NCBI GenBank assembly: GCA_963813375.1
Contig: CAWEYT010000001.1
Location: 21,505-85,504, forward strand
DNA length: 64,000 nucleotides
Direction: 5' to 3'
Source: DASTFY01 sp963813375
GTDB taxonomy: Bacteria; Actinomycetota; Acidimicrobiia; Acidimicrobiales; Ilumatobacteraceae
Both the position numbers and the translations under genes were made by a program. The notes under the pieces were generated by a model. The model saw only the letters and a program-made list of their open reading frames with translations, was not told the DNA's origin and searched no databases. Positions 36,836 to 47,408 of the stretch are shown piece after piece (position 1 is the first letter of the stretch; the number at the start of each line of letters is the position of its first letter).

Positions 36836-38021
36836 ATGACCGGAGACCAACCGACCGACCGGCGGGCCCCCCTCGACGGGATCGTCGTCGCCGATCTGTC
36901 CCGCATCCTCGCTGGTCCCTACTGCTCGATGCTGCTGGCCGACATGGGCGCGACCGTGATCAAGGTCGAGGGACCCGGTGGCGACGACACCCGCACGTGG
37001 ATGCCGCCCGTGAAGGACGAGGTGTCCACGTACTACCTGTCGATCAATCGGAACAAGCGGTCGATCGTGCTCGACTTCCGCGATGACGGTGACCGGGCGC
37101 TGGCGACCGAGCTCCTGCGCCGAGCCGACGTGGCCATCGAGAACTTCAAGCCCGGCGCGCTCACGAAGTTCGGGCTCGACTACGAGACGGCCGCGCGCGC
37201 CAACCCTCGGCTCATCTATCTCTCGATCTCCGGCTTCGGGACGGCTGACGGCGCGTGGTTGCCCGGTTACGACCTGATCGTGCAGGCCGTCTCGGGCCTG
37301 ATGAGCCTGACGGGCGATCCGGACGGGCCGGCGTACCGGGCCGGCATCTCCGTGTTCGACGTCATGGCCGGGCTCCACGGGCTCATCGGGATCCTCGCCG
37401 CGCTGCACCAGCGCCACGAGACCGGTCGGGGCCAGCACGTCGAGGTGAACCTGCTGTCGACGGCGATGTCGGGGCTGGTCAACCAGACGGCCGCCTACAC
37501 GACGGCCGGGGTCGTGCCGAGCCGCATGGGCAACGCGCACCCGAGTCTCTTTCCGTACGAGACGATGCCCACGGCGGACCGCGACATGATCATCACCGCA
37601 GGTAACGACCGCCAGTTCCGGGCGCTGTGCGAGGTGCTCGGGATTGCCGAGGTGGCCGACGATCCGCGCTTCAGGACGAACGCCGACCGGACGGACCGGC
37701 GCGAGGAGTTGCGGCCGCTGCTGCTCGAGCAGCTGGCCAAGTGGCCGGCCGACGACCTGTTCCTCGCCCTTAACAAGGCGGGCGTGCCCTGCGGACCGAT
37801 CAACACCATCGGTGAGGGCGTCGAGCTGGCCGAGTCGCTGGGCCTGATGCCTCGGGTGACGATGGGGGAGGGCGAGCGGTCCGTCGACGTCGTGCGCAAC
37901 CCGATCACCTTCGGTGACGCCGAGGTGCGCTACGACCGCCCACCGCCGTTGCTCGGCGAGCACACCGCGGAGATCACGGAGTGGCTGCGCGCCGCCGGCC
38001 GGCGCGGAGGATGGCGCGTGA
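36836..38021 (+). CDS. CaiB/BaiF (class III) CoA-transferase, reads into the next gene
   Basis: About 395 residues. Class III CoA-transferase signs are VVADLSRILAGPYCSMLLADMGATVIKVE-type N-terminus (residues 17-45), NRNKRSIVLDFR, and the catalytic aspartate in LPGYDLIVQAVSGLM at about 145. The C-terminal CGPINTIGEG is typical. The reading frame continues without a stop into the lyase-like gene. However, one frame over there is a TGA at 38019-38021 overlapping a GTG start (GTGA), the arrangement used throughout this window, so a single indel probably removed the stop. Confidence 0.85.
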
Positions 38022-38827
38022 GCGAGCCGACCCCGACGTACGGCACCGGCCCCTACCGCACCGGGCTGGGCACTTCGAACGCCGACGCCATCACCCTGCT
38101 CGGACACGACCTCGCCCAGGAGCTGATCGGTCAGATCAGCTTCGGGGAGCTGGCCTTCTGGTTGGTGGCCAAGCGCCGGCCCGACCCGGGGCAGCTCGTC
38201 ATGTTCGAGGCGGTCCTGGTGTCGCTGGCCGACCACGGCTTCACCCCGACGGCGATCGCCGCCCGGCTGACGTACGCCAGCGCTCCCGACTCGCTGCAGG
38301 GAGCGCTGGCGGCCGGGCTGCTCGGCGGCGGCTCGCGGTTCCTGGGCGTGACCGAGGACTGCGCGCACTTCCTGGCCGCGGCGCTGGCCGAGCTGCCGAA
38401 CCGGCCGACCGACGATGCCGGCTGGGACGCCGTGGCCCTCGACCTCGTGACCCGAACCAAGTCCTCAGGGCGCTTCGTCCCGGGGCTCGGCCATCCCGTG
38501 CACAAGGTCGAGGACCCGCGCACGCCCGTGTTGTTCGCGCTGGCGCGAGAGCACGGGACGTTCGGTGACCATTTGGCCCTCTTCGCCGCGATCGGTCGCG
38601 TGCATCCAGCCGTGCTCGGCCGGCAGCTGCCGCTCAACGGCGCAGGCACGTGTGGAGCGGTCCTGGCCGATCTGGACCTCCCCCTCTCCGTCATGCGGGG
38701 CTTCGCACTGCTCTCGCGCTGCGCCGGCCTGCTCGGGCACCTCGCCGAGGAGCAGACGGACCCGATCGGCATCGAGGTCTACATGGCCGTCGACCGCAAC
38801 ATCGACTACCGGCCACCCGATACGTAG
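38018..38827 (+). CDS. Citryl-CoA-lyase/citrate-synthase-like protein
   Basis: About 269 residues if started at GTG 38018. It has the short citrate-synthase C-terminal fold seen in citryl-CoA lyases: LLGHDLAQELIGQISFGE, the helical core with HGFTPTAIAARLTY, GRFVPGLGHPVHKVEDPR with the catalytic His, and a conserved C-terminal LSRCAGLLGHLAEEQ. The N-terminal part of full citrate synthase is absent. With a CoA-transferase directly upstream, the pair could form and cleave a citryl-CoA-like thioester (for example of a methyl- or aryl-substituted hydroxy tri- or dicarboxylate). The substrate is unknown. Confidence 0.78.
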   Translation: MSEPTPTYGTGPYRTGLGTSNADAITLLGHDLAQELIGQISFGELAFWLVAKRRPDPGQLVMFEAVLVSLADHGFTPTAIAARLTYASAPDSLQGALAAGLLGGGSRFLGVTEDCAHFLAAALAELPNRPTDDAGWDAVALDLVTRTKSSGRFVPGLGHPVHKVEDPRTPVLFALAREHGTFGDHLALFAAIGRVHPAVLGRQLPLNGAGTCGAVLADLDLPLSVMRGFALLSRCAGLLGHLAEEQTDPIGIEVYMAVDRNIDYRPPDT

Positions 38828-38907
38828 TCCCCGGTCGGGTGTCCGCAAGGTGGTACAGTGACCGCTGGTCGGACACTGCGCCCGACCTGGGGGAAAGGGG
38901 GGCAAGC

Positions 38908-39513
38908 ATGACTGTCACTACCAGCCCGACGACGATGGGCGAACCCGGGACCATCCGGGACGCCAGTCGGCTCAAGGCCGCCGGCGGCGTCGCACCGTGG
39001 TGGTACAACTGGGTCGATCGGCACCGCGTGGCCGGCATCCTTCTCGTCGGCGTGATCGCGACGCAGCTCGGCACCTACTTCGGCTACGTGTTCCCAGCCG
39101 TCGGCCTGCCGACGCTGCCGTGGCCGCTCTACAACGGCGCGCTCGGTCTCATGACGGCTGAGACGTTCACCACGACGGGGTCGTTCTTCGTGGGCCAGAC
39201 GCTCCACTTCATCAACGGCATCGTCTTCGCGGTCCTCTACGCGGTCCTGTTCCTTCCCTTGTTGCCGTTCCGGAACACGCGTGGGGGCAACCTTGCCGCC
39301 GGGCTGATCTACAGCATCATCATGTCGATCATCAGCGTCGGCATCCTGGTGCCGTACGCGTACGTCCCGAAGGCGGGCTACGGCTTCTTCAGCTTCGATG
39401 GTCCTGACGGATGGAAGTTGCCCGCAGCGGTGCTGGTCTGGCACCTCATCTACGGCCTCTTCCTCGGAACGCTGTTCATGGTGAAGAACCACGAGGGCTA
39501 CGAGAAGGCGTAG
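38908..39513 (+). CDS. Conserved membrane protein of unknown function
   Basis: 201 residues; ATG 38908 after a G-rich GGGGAAAGGGGGG site. About five hydrophobic helices (VAGILLVGVIATQLGTYFG, LHFINGIVFAVLYAVLFLPLL, LAAGLIYSIIMSIISVGILV, LVWHLIYGLFLGTLFM). No enzyme motif. A TACAGT -10-like box and a GTGTCCG/CGGACAC inverted repeat lie in the 80-bp upstream gap. Confidence 0.6.
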   Translation: MTVTTSPTTMGEPGTIRDASRLKAAGGVAPWWYNWVDRHRVAGILLVGVIATQLGTYFGYVFPAVGLPTLPWPLYNGALGLMTAETFTTTGSFFVGQTLHFINGIVFAVLYAVLFLPLLPFRNTRGGNLAAGLIYSIIMSIISVGILVPYAYVPKAGYGFFSFDGPDGWKLPAAVLVWHLIYGLFLGTLFMVKNHEGYEKA

Positions 39514-39558
39514 CGGCTCGCCCATCCAGGAAACTGGTCCTGTCCCGGCCGAGCCACG

Positions 39559-40585
39559 ATGACGCTCTTCCCGACGTCGCTCGTCGGGTCCTACGCCCAA
39601 CCGGACTGGCTCATCGACCGGGCCAAGCTCGCGGCGCGTTCCCCCGCGCGTCCGGGCCCTGGAGTTGTGGCGGGTGGCGCCGGAGTGGCTCGAAGAGGCC
39701 CAGGACGACGCCACCCTCCTCGCCATCCGTGACCAGGAGCGGGCCGGGCTGGACATCATCACGGACGGCGAGGCCCGCCGGGAGAGCTACTCCAACCGCT
39801 TCGCGACGGCGCTCGAGGGCGTCGACATCGAGAACCCGGGCACCGCGCTCGACCGCAGCGGCCATCCGAACCCGGTGCCCCGCGTCGTGGGGAAGGTCCG
39901 GCGCAAGCACCCGGTGCAGTTGCGCGACCTCGCCTTCCTGCTGGCCAACACCGACCGGCCGGTGAAGATGACCGTGCCCGGCCCCTTCACGATGTCCCAA
40001 CAGGCCCAGAACGACGCCTACGAGACCGAGGAGGAGCTGGCCCTGGACTACGCCGCCGCCGTCAACGAGGAGATCCATGATCTCTTCGCCGCGGGCGCGA
40101 CCGTGGTCCAGATCGACGAGCCGTACATGCAGGCCCGTCCCGAGAAGGCCAGGCAGTACGGCGTCGCCGCGCTGACGCGAGCCCTCGACGGTGTGACGGG
40201 AACGACCGCGGTGCACATCTGCTTCGGCTACGCGGCGATCATCCACGAGCGGCCGTCGGGCTACTCGTTCCTCCCCGAGCTCGCCGCGGTGCCGGCGGCG
40301 CAGGTGTCGATCGAGACCGCCCAGTCGAACCTGGACACGTCCGTCCTCGCCAGCCTGCCCGGGAAGACGATCATCCTCGGCGTGCTCGACCTCAGCACGC
40401 ACGAGGTCGAGTCCGCGGAGACGGTGGCGGCGCGCATCGAGCGGGCCTTGCCGAACGTGCCTGCCGAGCGGATCATCGCCGCGCCCGACTGCGGGTTGAA
40501 GTACCTCCCGCGCGACGTCGCCTTCGGGAAGATGAGCGCGATGGTGGCCGGTGCGGCACTGGCCCGGGAGAGGCTCAGCTCCTGA
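39559..40585 (+). CDS. MetE C-terminal-like methyltransferase, copy 2
   Basis: About 342 residues. N-terminus PTSLVGSYAQPDWLIDRAKLA, then a frame change near 39640 into LELWRVAPEWLEE. Core motifs are DIITDGEARRESYSNRF, VQIDEPYMQARPE, VHICFGYAAI and IIAAPDCGLKYLPRD, giving the His/Glu/Cys zinc-ligand set. It belongs to the same superfamily as the gene at 33394-34554 but is clearly diverged. Its 3' end overlaps the convergent nuclease/nucleotidase fusion gene by 11 bp. Confidence 0.82.
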
Positions 40586-43500
40586 CGATCCGGCCCTCCA
40601 CCGCCGGGGCGACCGGTGAGGTCCGGCCGATGAAGCCGACGACGAGGTCGAGCAGCGCGTCGCCCGGCGTGAGCACGTCCGTGCCGCTGGCCAGCACCGT
40701 GTAGCCGTCGCCGCCACCGAACATGAAGTCGTTCGTGACGAGGCGGACCGGATCGGCCGGACCGACGGGCGTGACCGAACCACCCGGCCGCACGACCTCG
40801 ATGGAGTCCACCACCGCGGTCGTGCCCTCGCAGTGGAAGCGCAGGCGCAGGCCGGCCACCTGCGGGAAGCGCCCTGTGGCCACGGCGGGATCGCAGGCGG
40901 GTGAGAACCCGTTGACCAGCGCGGTCGTGAGCTGCGCGCCGGTCAGGGTCTCGATGACCGTCCGGTTGCCGAAGGGGAGGACCGCGAAGACCTCACCCCA
41001 CGTGATCTCGTTGATCGCCTCGCCGCCGGAGGGCGGCGCACCCAGGATGTCGGCCCGCAGGCCTCCCGAGTTGGTCAGCGCGGCGTCGATGCCCGGGTAG
41101 GCGTCGATCATCGCGTCGGCCACGAGGTTCCCCATCGCCGACTCGTTCAGGCGCGTCGGGTCGCGCAGGATGTCGATCTCCTGGGTCCCGATGACGCGGT
41201 TGCGGAGCACCGCGGTCTCCGCATTGGCGGCGTCCACGATCTCCTTGACGTCGGCCCGCTGCGTCACGCCGAGGTTCTTGGCCACGCGAGTGGCCGGGCT
41301 CACCCACGTCACGTCGCCGCCGGTGACGACGAGCTGGGCCACGGAGTAGCTGCCCCCGGCGTTGACCCCCTCCGCGACCGGGATCCTGCCCACGACCGTG
41401 TTGGCGATGCGGTGGGTGTGTCCCGCGATGACGAGGTCGACCGTCGTGTCTTGCAGCGCCTCGACGATCGGGATGATCGGACCCTCCCACGTCGCCGCCG
41501 GCCGGTTGGCGATGCGGTTCGCTCCGAGCACCGCGCCCTCGTGGATGACGACGATCTGGACCTGGATCCCACGGCTGCGCAGCCGCTCGGATTCGGCGGC
41601 GATGGCCTCGGCCTCGTCGGTGAAGGTCAGGCCCGCCGTGGCGTCGGCCCGTACGAGCTCCGGTGTCGTGCGCACCGTGGCCCCGATCACGCCGACCCGC
41701 ACGCCGTTGACGTCGAAGACCGCCGAGCGGTCCAGCCAGGGCGGGGGATCGGTCGTGCCCTCCTCGACGATGTTGGCCGAGAGGAAGGGGAAGTCGGCAC
41801 GGTCGAGGTGCTCCAGGATCCGGTCGATGCCGAAGTCGAACTCGTGGTTGCCATAGGACGTCGCGTCCATGCCCCAGGCGTTCTCGACGTCGATGGCCGG
41901 CCGGTCGTCGAGAAGGGCCGAGTTCGGCGGGGTGGCGCCGACGTTGTCGCCGGCGGCGAGGAGGAGCGTCTCCCCGGGCAGCGCGCCGGCCTCCTCGTCG
42001 AACATGGTGGCAAGCGCGGGCGCGCCGCCGACGGGGACGTTGAGGCCGTCGATCGGGGTGGTCGTCTGGTCGAGTTGCCCGTGGAAGTCGTTGAGCCCGA
42101 TCACGTTGACCAGCCGGTACTGCTCGCTCCCGCGCAGCATGGGCAGCGCGACGCGGCCCTGGCTCTGCTGGGGCACGGGGACACCGAGCAGGAACGCGGC
42201 GGTCGGGGCGACGTCGATGCTCCGCATGCCGTCGATGTCGCCCCGCTTCACGAGCTCGCCGCCGGCCAGGAACGTCGCCCGCATGTTGGTGTTCGCGTCC
42301 GGATCGTCACTGGCGACGTCGGGCACGTACCCGTGCTGGCCGAAGAAGGCCGACCGGGCGATGAGCGTGCCGGGGGTGGCGGCGTCGAACTGGTACGGCG
42401 GGGCGGAGAACACCACGAGGTCACCCGTGCGAGTGGGATGGGCCATGTCGGCCGTGGTGTCGGGACCGTTCGGGATGGCCCGCGCCTCGGCCTTGCTGAA
42501 CGCCCGATCGATGACCGGCCAGCCCTCGGGCGCGCCGTCCCCCGTCCAGTCGTTCGGATCGGTGAGGGCCATGAAGGCCTCCTCGATCGCTCCGACGGTG
42601 GCCGCCTCCTCGGCCGCCGGCACCTGCTGGAGCCCGCCGGCCGACGGGATCGCGTCCGGCCAGGTTGAGGTAGATCTGCACGGTGCCGCCGGCCCAGCAG
42701 GCCTTGGCCTTGCCGATGGTCTCCCCGGTCGCCGGTCGGCAGTTCGAGGTCTGCGGCTGCGAGAGGAGGCCGAGGTCGACGAGGACCTTGCTGGCGTCGA
42801 TCGCCGCGAACTGGGCGCGAACCCGTGGTCCGACCCCACGAACGTCGTCAGCCCGGGATCGGCCAGCTGCTCCTGGGCCAGCCGCATGGTGGCGTCGGCG
42901 CCCTGGTAGGCCCGCTCGATGAAGGCCTCACGCTCGGCGACGCGGCCGTCGGGCGTGCCGTTCACCTGCACATCGTCGTAGGCCGGGTTGGCGGCGCCGT
43001 TGGGGAGCGTCGGGGTGACCAGGCCGAGGAACTGGTGCTGGAACTCGTCCGTGACGGGATAGCCCACCATCGCCAGATCGGGTTGGTAGGTGTCGATGAC
43101 GTACTCGATCAGCGGGTGGTAGAGCTGCTCCCAGTAGAGCCCCTGCTCGACGTAGGTCTCCTCGCTGACGATGCCGGCCTCGAGGACGGCGAAGTCGCCG
43201 GCCTGCGATGAGGGGAACGTGGCGGCGACGTAGTCCTCGAAGTCGCCCGTGAAGCCCGGCGCGCCGGGCCACGCCGGCCACGTCGCGATGGCCCGCGTGA
43301 CGGACGTGTGGAACAGCCGCACCTCGCTGAGGTCGGGCGCCAACCGCTCGACCTTGGCCAGGAAGGCGCCGGTCTTGCCGTTGAGGGCGTCGGTGCCCTG
43401 GATGGTCACCTTGACGTCGGCCCACTCGCCGGCCGCGAGGTCCCCGACCCGCTCCGCGTCGGCGCCGCTCTTGCCGCGGGAGAGCAGCACGCGGTCGTAG

Positions 43501-44324
43501 TTCGTCGCACCGTCGTCGGTGCTGTCGTAGAGGTAGGCGTTGAGGCCGTACTTGTCCGTGCCGGCGTCGAGGACCCGCAGCCGCATCTCCTGCGCCGGGC
43601 TGAACGAAGCGGGTACGTCCGACCAGCCGGTGGCGGGCGCGGGGGCGGCGCCCGGGAACGGTGCCTGCCCGGCGAAGCCGGCCGGGTGGTCGAACTGGAG
43701 CCCGAACGCGGCGGTGAACGCGGCGTCGTCCGCCGGGGAGATGTAGTTGGTGGCCACGCCCCGGCCGGAGCGGAAGTTCCGGAAGTCGAGCGTCGGGCCG
43801 TCGATGGCGCCGACGCGACCACCGGCCCACTCGATCTGGACGACGCGCCGTCCGGCCCGCTCGGCGGCCTGGGCCAGCGTCTCGGCCTGGAGGACCCCGG
43901 CGTCGAACGCCGACGTGCGGTTGGCGAAGGGCTGGCCGTTGACGTGGAAGGTGTTGTTGGTCGAGCCCGCGGTTCCCGGCCAGGCGCCTGTGGCCAGCGT
44001 GTTCCAGCCGGCGCCGGTGTTGGCCGGGGCCTGCGTCAGCAGTCCACCGCCGGCGGCCGCGGCGCCCCTCCGGAGCAGCTCCCGGAATCCGGGGACCACG
44101 TCAGGGTCGGACGCGTAGGCCTTGACCCGGTTCTGCATGAGACCGTCGGCGGCGAACAGCAACAGCCTGGACTGCTGGCCGCCTCCCTGCTGGGACAGCA
44201 CGGGCGCCGACGCGGGTCGTATCCCTGCGGGCGCAGCGCCGGCCGGGACCAGCGAGACCGCCAGCGCGAGCCCGGCGGCCACCACCGCGGGCCGGCGCAC
44301 CTTCGGACCGAAGAATCTGCGCAT
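40575..44324 (-). CDS. Exported phosphodiesterase/alkaline-phosphatase-like + 5'-nucleotidase fusion
   Basis: 1249 residues in one frame, with a signal peptide (VAAGLALAVSLVPAGAAPAG). Residues about 50-700 form an alkaline-phosphatase/nucleotide-pyrophosphatase-type domain: LLLFAADGLMQNRVK, LAMVGYPVTDEFQHQFLGL and TTFVGSDHGFAP, the usual metal-site segments. Residues about 740-1249 are a 5'-nucleotidase: GLNDFHGQL, AAGDNVGATPPNS, SYGNHEFDFGID, IAGHTHRIAN, TNSGGLRADI and GEVFAVLPFGN. Between about 42815 and 42660 the frame slips and returns (natural sequence IDASKVLVDLGLLSQP in another frame), so two compensating indels are likely. The enzyme could convert extracellular nucleotides stepwise to nucleosides. 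Confidence 0.88.
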   Translation of the reverse strand: MRRFFGPKVRRPAVVAAGLALAVSLVPAGAAPAGIRPASAPVLSQQGGGQQSRLLLFAADGLMQNRVKAYASDPDVVPGFRELLRRGAAAAGGGLLTQAPANTGAGWNTLATGAWPGTAGSTNNTFHVNGQPFANRTSAFDAGVLQAETLAQAAERAGRRVVQIEWAGGRVGAIDGPTLDFRNFRSGRGVATNYISPADDAAFTAAFGLQFDHPAGFAGQAPFPGAAPAPATGWSDVPASFSPAQEMRLRVLDAGTDKYGLNAYLYDSTDDGATNYDRVLLSRGKSGADAERVGDLAAGEWADVKVTIQGTDALNGKTGAFLAKVERLAPDLSEVRLFHTSVTRAIATWPAWPGAPGFTGDFEDYVAATFPSSQAGDFAVLEAGIVSEETYVEQGLYWEQLYHPLIEYVIDTYQPDLAMVGYPVTDEFQHQFLGLVTPTLPNGAANPAYDDVQVNGTPDGRVAEREAFIERAYQGADATMRLAQEQLADPGLTTFVGSDHGFAPSSRRSTPARSSSTSASSRSRRPRTADRRPGRPSARPRPAGPAAPCRSTSTWPDAIPSAGGLQQVPAAEEAATVGAIEEAFMALTDPNDWTGDGAPEGWPVIDRAFSKAEARAIPNGPDTTADMAHPTRTGDLVVFSAPPYQFDAATPGTLIARSAFFGQHGYVPDVASDDPDANTNMRATFLAGGELVKRGDIDGMRSIDVAPTAAFLLGVPVPQQSQGRVALPMLRGSEQYRLVNVIGLNDFHGQLDQTTTPIDGLNVPVGGAPALATMFDEEAGALPGETLLLAAGDNVGATPPNSALLDDRPAIDVENAWGMDATSYGNHEFDFGIDRILEHLDRADFPFLSANIVEEGTTDPPPWLDRSAVFDVNGVRVGVIGATVRTTPELVRADATAGLTFTDEAEAIAAESERLRSRGIQVQIVVIHEGAVLGANRIANRPAATWEGPIIPIVEALQDTTVDLVIAGHTHRIANTVVGRIPVAEGVNAGGSYSVAQLVVTGGDVTWVSPATRVAKNLGVTQRADVKEIVDAANAETAVLRNRVIGTQEIDILRDPTRLNESAMGNLVADAMIDAYPGIDAALTNSGGLRADILGAPPSGGEAINEITWGEVFAVLPFGNRTVIETLTGAQLTTALVNGFSPACDPAVATGRFPQVAGLRLRFHCEGTTAVVDSIEVVRPGGSVTPVGPADPVRLVTNDFMFGGGDGYTVLASGTDVLTPGDALLDLVVGFIGRTSPVAPAVEGRIVRS

Positions 44325-44403
44325 GCGCCCTTCCCCCGTTCCTGCCCCTCCCCGGCGGTCACCCTAACCGCGCCCGGCGCTGGAGCCACGGGAATGGCAG
44401 TGG

Positions 44404-44758
44404 TCAGCTCTTCTCGGCCGTCCAGAGCGCCGAGCTGGCGGCGGTCGCGGCGCGGTGGGCGGCCAGCGACTCGTCGGCCGCCTGCTGATCGCCGGCCGCG
44501 CCTCTCGACGCCGGGAGGTCCTGGATGGCGCCCTGCAAGCTCGACGCGGTCGGCCCGCAGGCTGTGGGCCACGATCAGCGCCGAGCCCAGCACCACGAGG
44601 GCCAGGCCGCCGATCCCGCCCGAGATGAGGTAGGGGATCTGGGCCGGTTCGCGGTCGTACGACGCGGCGCCGTTCCAGCCGAGGAAGATGAGGAAGAAGC
44701 CGACGATGCAGTAGGCGATGCCGAGGACGCCGCCGAGCTTGGACCACAGCTTGCTCAT
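44404..44758 (-). CDS. Small membrane protein next to the Liv operon
   Basis: About 118 residues. Two hydrophobic helices (LGGVLGIAYCIVGFFLIFLGWNG and GGIGGLALVVLGSALIVAHSL) followed by a charged helical tail. A frame change near 44545 gives the C-terminus SRGAAGDQQAADESLAAHRA ending at 44404. It is the last gene of the Liv operon, 13 bp after livF. Function unknown. Confidence 0.6.
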
Positions 44759-44771
44759 GGTTGCCTCCGGT

Positions 44772-45484
<713 letters not shown>

Positions 45485-45485
<1 letters not shown>

Positions 45486-46303
45486 CAGTCGTTCTCCACG
45501 AGGTCGTCGAGCTGCGCTTCGAGCGCGACGGCCGCCGGATCGGGATCCTCGCCGAGGTAGGCGGCGAGGACCTGCGGGTGGTTGCGGACCTCATGGGGTG
45601 GCCCGTCGGTCACGAGCTGCCCGAAGTCGAGGCAGTAGACGTGATCGCAGACCCGTACGACGAGCGGCACGTGGTGCTCGATCATGGCGATCGACAGGCT
45701 GAACATGTCGCGCAGCTCCAGCAACGAGTCGCCGAGTCGCTTCGCCTCCTCGGGTCCCATGCCGGACGACGGTTCGTCCAGCAGCAGGAGATCGGGGTCG
45801 GTGGCGAGCACGGTCGCGATCTCGACCCGCTTGAGGGTCCCGTACGGCAGACCGGCCACCTGCGTCTCGAGCAGGTCGGACAGGCCGAGGACGTCGGCCA
45901 GGGCCTCGGCCTTGCGTCGCAGCCGCCGCTCGCCGGCCAGCGACCGCGGGCTGCCGAACATGCCCGAGATCGTCCCGTAACCGGCCTGGAGGTACTGCGC
46001 CGTCACCAGGTTCTCCCGAACGGTCGCACCCTTCACGAGGCCGACGTTCTGGAAGGTGCGGCCGAGCCCGAGCGCGGCCCGCTCGTGGACCGGGAGCTTC
46101 GTGATGTCCCTCCCGCGGTAGAGGATGCGGCCGGTGTCCGGCGTGTAGAAGCCGGTGATCATGTTGAACAACGTGGTCTTGCCCGCACCGTTGGGCCCGA
46201 TGACGCCGACGATCTCGCTCTGGCCGACCGCGACGCTGACGTCGGCGTTGGCCTGGACGCCGCCGAAGCGGATGGAGAGGTCGTACGTCTCAAGCACGGA
46301 CAT
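45485..46303 (-). CDS. livG: LivG-type ABC importer ATPase
   Basis: 272 residues. Walker A GPNGAGKTTLFNMITG, Walker B LLLLDEPSSGMGPEE, a signature region LPYGTLKRVEIATVLA and the H-loop MIEHHVPLVVRV, with the extended C-terminus typical of LivG. ATG 46303 lies 13 bp inside the end of livM, so translation is coupled. The frame is intact. Confidence 0.93.
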
Positions 46304-47408
46304 CGGTGATCTGCACCTCCTTCGGCCCGTGGTCGTGGCGGTCGAAGCGATGACCGGTCATCCAGCGCTGGACGGGGCGGATCTGCTGCCCGATGCCACC
46401 CGGGAAGCGGATGACGTTCAGCAGCAGGAGCAGCGGGGCGATGATGAGCGTGGCGTACTCGGGCGTGAGGTTCACCGGGCCAGGGACCTTCTCCAGCAGG
46501 TCCTCGAAGCCGGGGATCTTCTCGATCAGGTACGGCAGGAGCGCGAAGAAGGCGCCGCCGATCACCAGGCCGGCCCGGGACCGGAGGCCACCGACCACCG
46601 TCATCGTGACGAAGAACAGGGACAGGCCGAAGTTCCAGAAGTCGGCCGAGACCGACTCGTCGCCGTGGGCGATGAGCGCTCCGGCCAGGCCGGCCATGGC
46701 GCCGGAGACCACGAAGGCGAACAGCATGGCCAGGCGCACGTTGATGCCGAACGTCGACGCGACGCGGGGGTTCTCGCGCAGGGCCAGCAACGCCCGCCCG
46801 CTCTTGGTGCGCATCATCCGCCAGTCGACGTAGAGCACGACGGCGAGGAAGGCGAGGCAGAGGTAGTAGTAGCGCCACTCGGACTCGAACCAGTCCGGCT
46901 TGGGGGCCCGCTGCCCGGCGCCACCGCCGGTGAACTCCTGGATCTGGAAGATGTTCTGCTCGGCGACGAGTCCGTAGGACAGCGTGATCAGCGCGAAGTA
47001 GAGGCCGCGGATCCGCAGCGACACGCCGCCCAGCACGAGCGCCTGCGCGCCGCCGATGGCCGTCGCCGCCAGCACGCCGACCCAGAACGACTGGCCCTGC
47101 ACGGTGACGAGGTAGGCGGAGGTGAAGGCGCCGATGCCGACGAACGCCGCGTGTCCGAGGGAGATCTGGCCGACGTAGCCGAGCAGCACGTTGAGCGACA
47201 GCGCCACGATGGCGAAGCAGACGGCCATGGCGTAGAGGCGCAGGTCGGTGCCGGGCCGGCTCAGCGGCAGGACGAACACGAGCGCGGCCACCGCGGCCCA
47301 GAGCACGCCGCGGCCGATCCAGCCGAGCGCGGTCGGCCGGAACGGCTGGGCCGCCTCGGGGGCGACGACCGCGTCGGGGGGTGTTCCGGCTGCCGTGGCG
47401 ACGGCCAT
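46290..47408 (-). CDS. livM: LivM-type ABC importer permease
   Basis: 372 residues with about nine helices. Family signs are CFAIVALSLNVLLGYVGQISLGHAAF, LITLSYGLVAEQ and FVVSGAMAGLAGALIAHGDESVS. The start ATG 47408 is ATGA-coupled to livH. A soluble N-terminal extension of about 30 residues (AAGTPPDAVVAPEAAQPF) precedes the first helix. Confidence 0.92.
   Translation of the reverse strand: MAVATAAGTPPDAVVAPEAAQPFRPTALGWIGRGVLWAAVAALVFVLPLSRPGTDLRLYAMAVCFAIVALSLNVLLGYVGQISLGHAAFVGIGAFTSAYLVTVQGQSFWVGVLAATAIGGAQALVLGGVSLRIRGLYFALITLSYGLVAEQNIFQIQEFTGGGAGQRAPKPDWFESEWRYYYLCLAFLAVVLYVDWRMMRTKSGRALLALRENPRVASTFGINVRLAMLFAFVVSGAMAGLAGALIAHGDESVSADFWNFGLSLFFVTMTVVGGLRSRAGLVIGGAFFALLPYLIEKIPGFEDLLEKVPGPVNLTPEYATLIIAPLLLLLNVIRFPGGIGQQIRPVQRWMTGHRFDRHDHGPKEVQITDVRA

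Noticed and set aside
35957..38368. An 803-residue minus-strand frame covering the CoA-transferase region
   Set aside because: Only its last third (the IclR regulator, up to 36763) has protein-like sequence; the rest is the antisense of the CoA-transferase and lyase genes.
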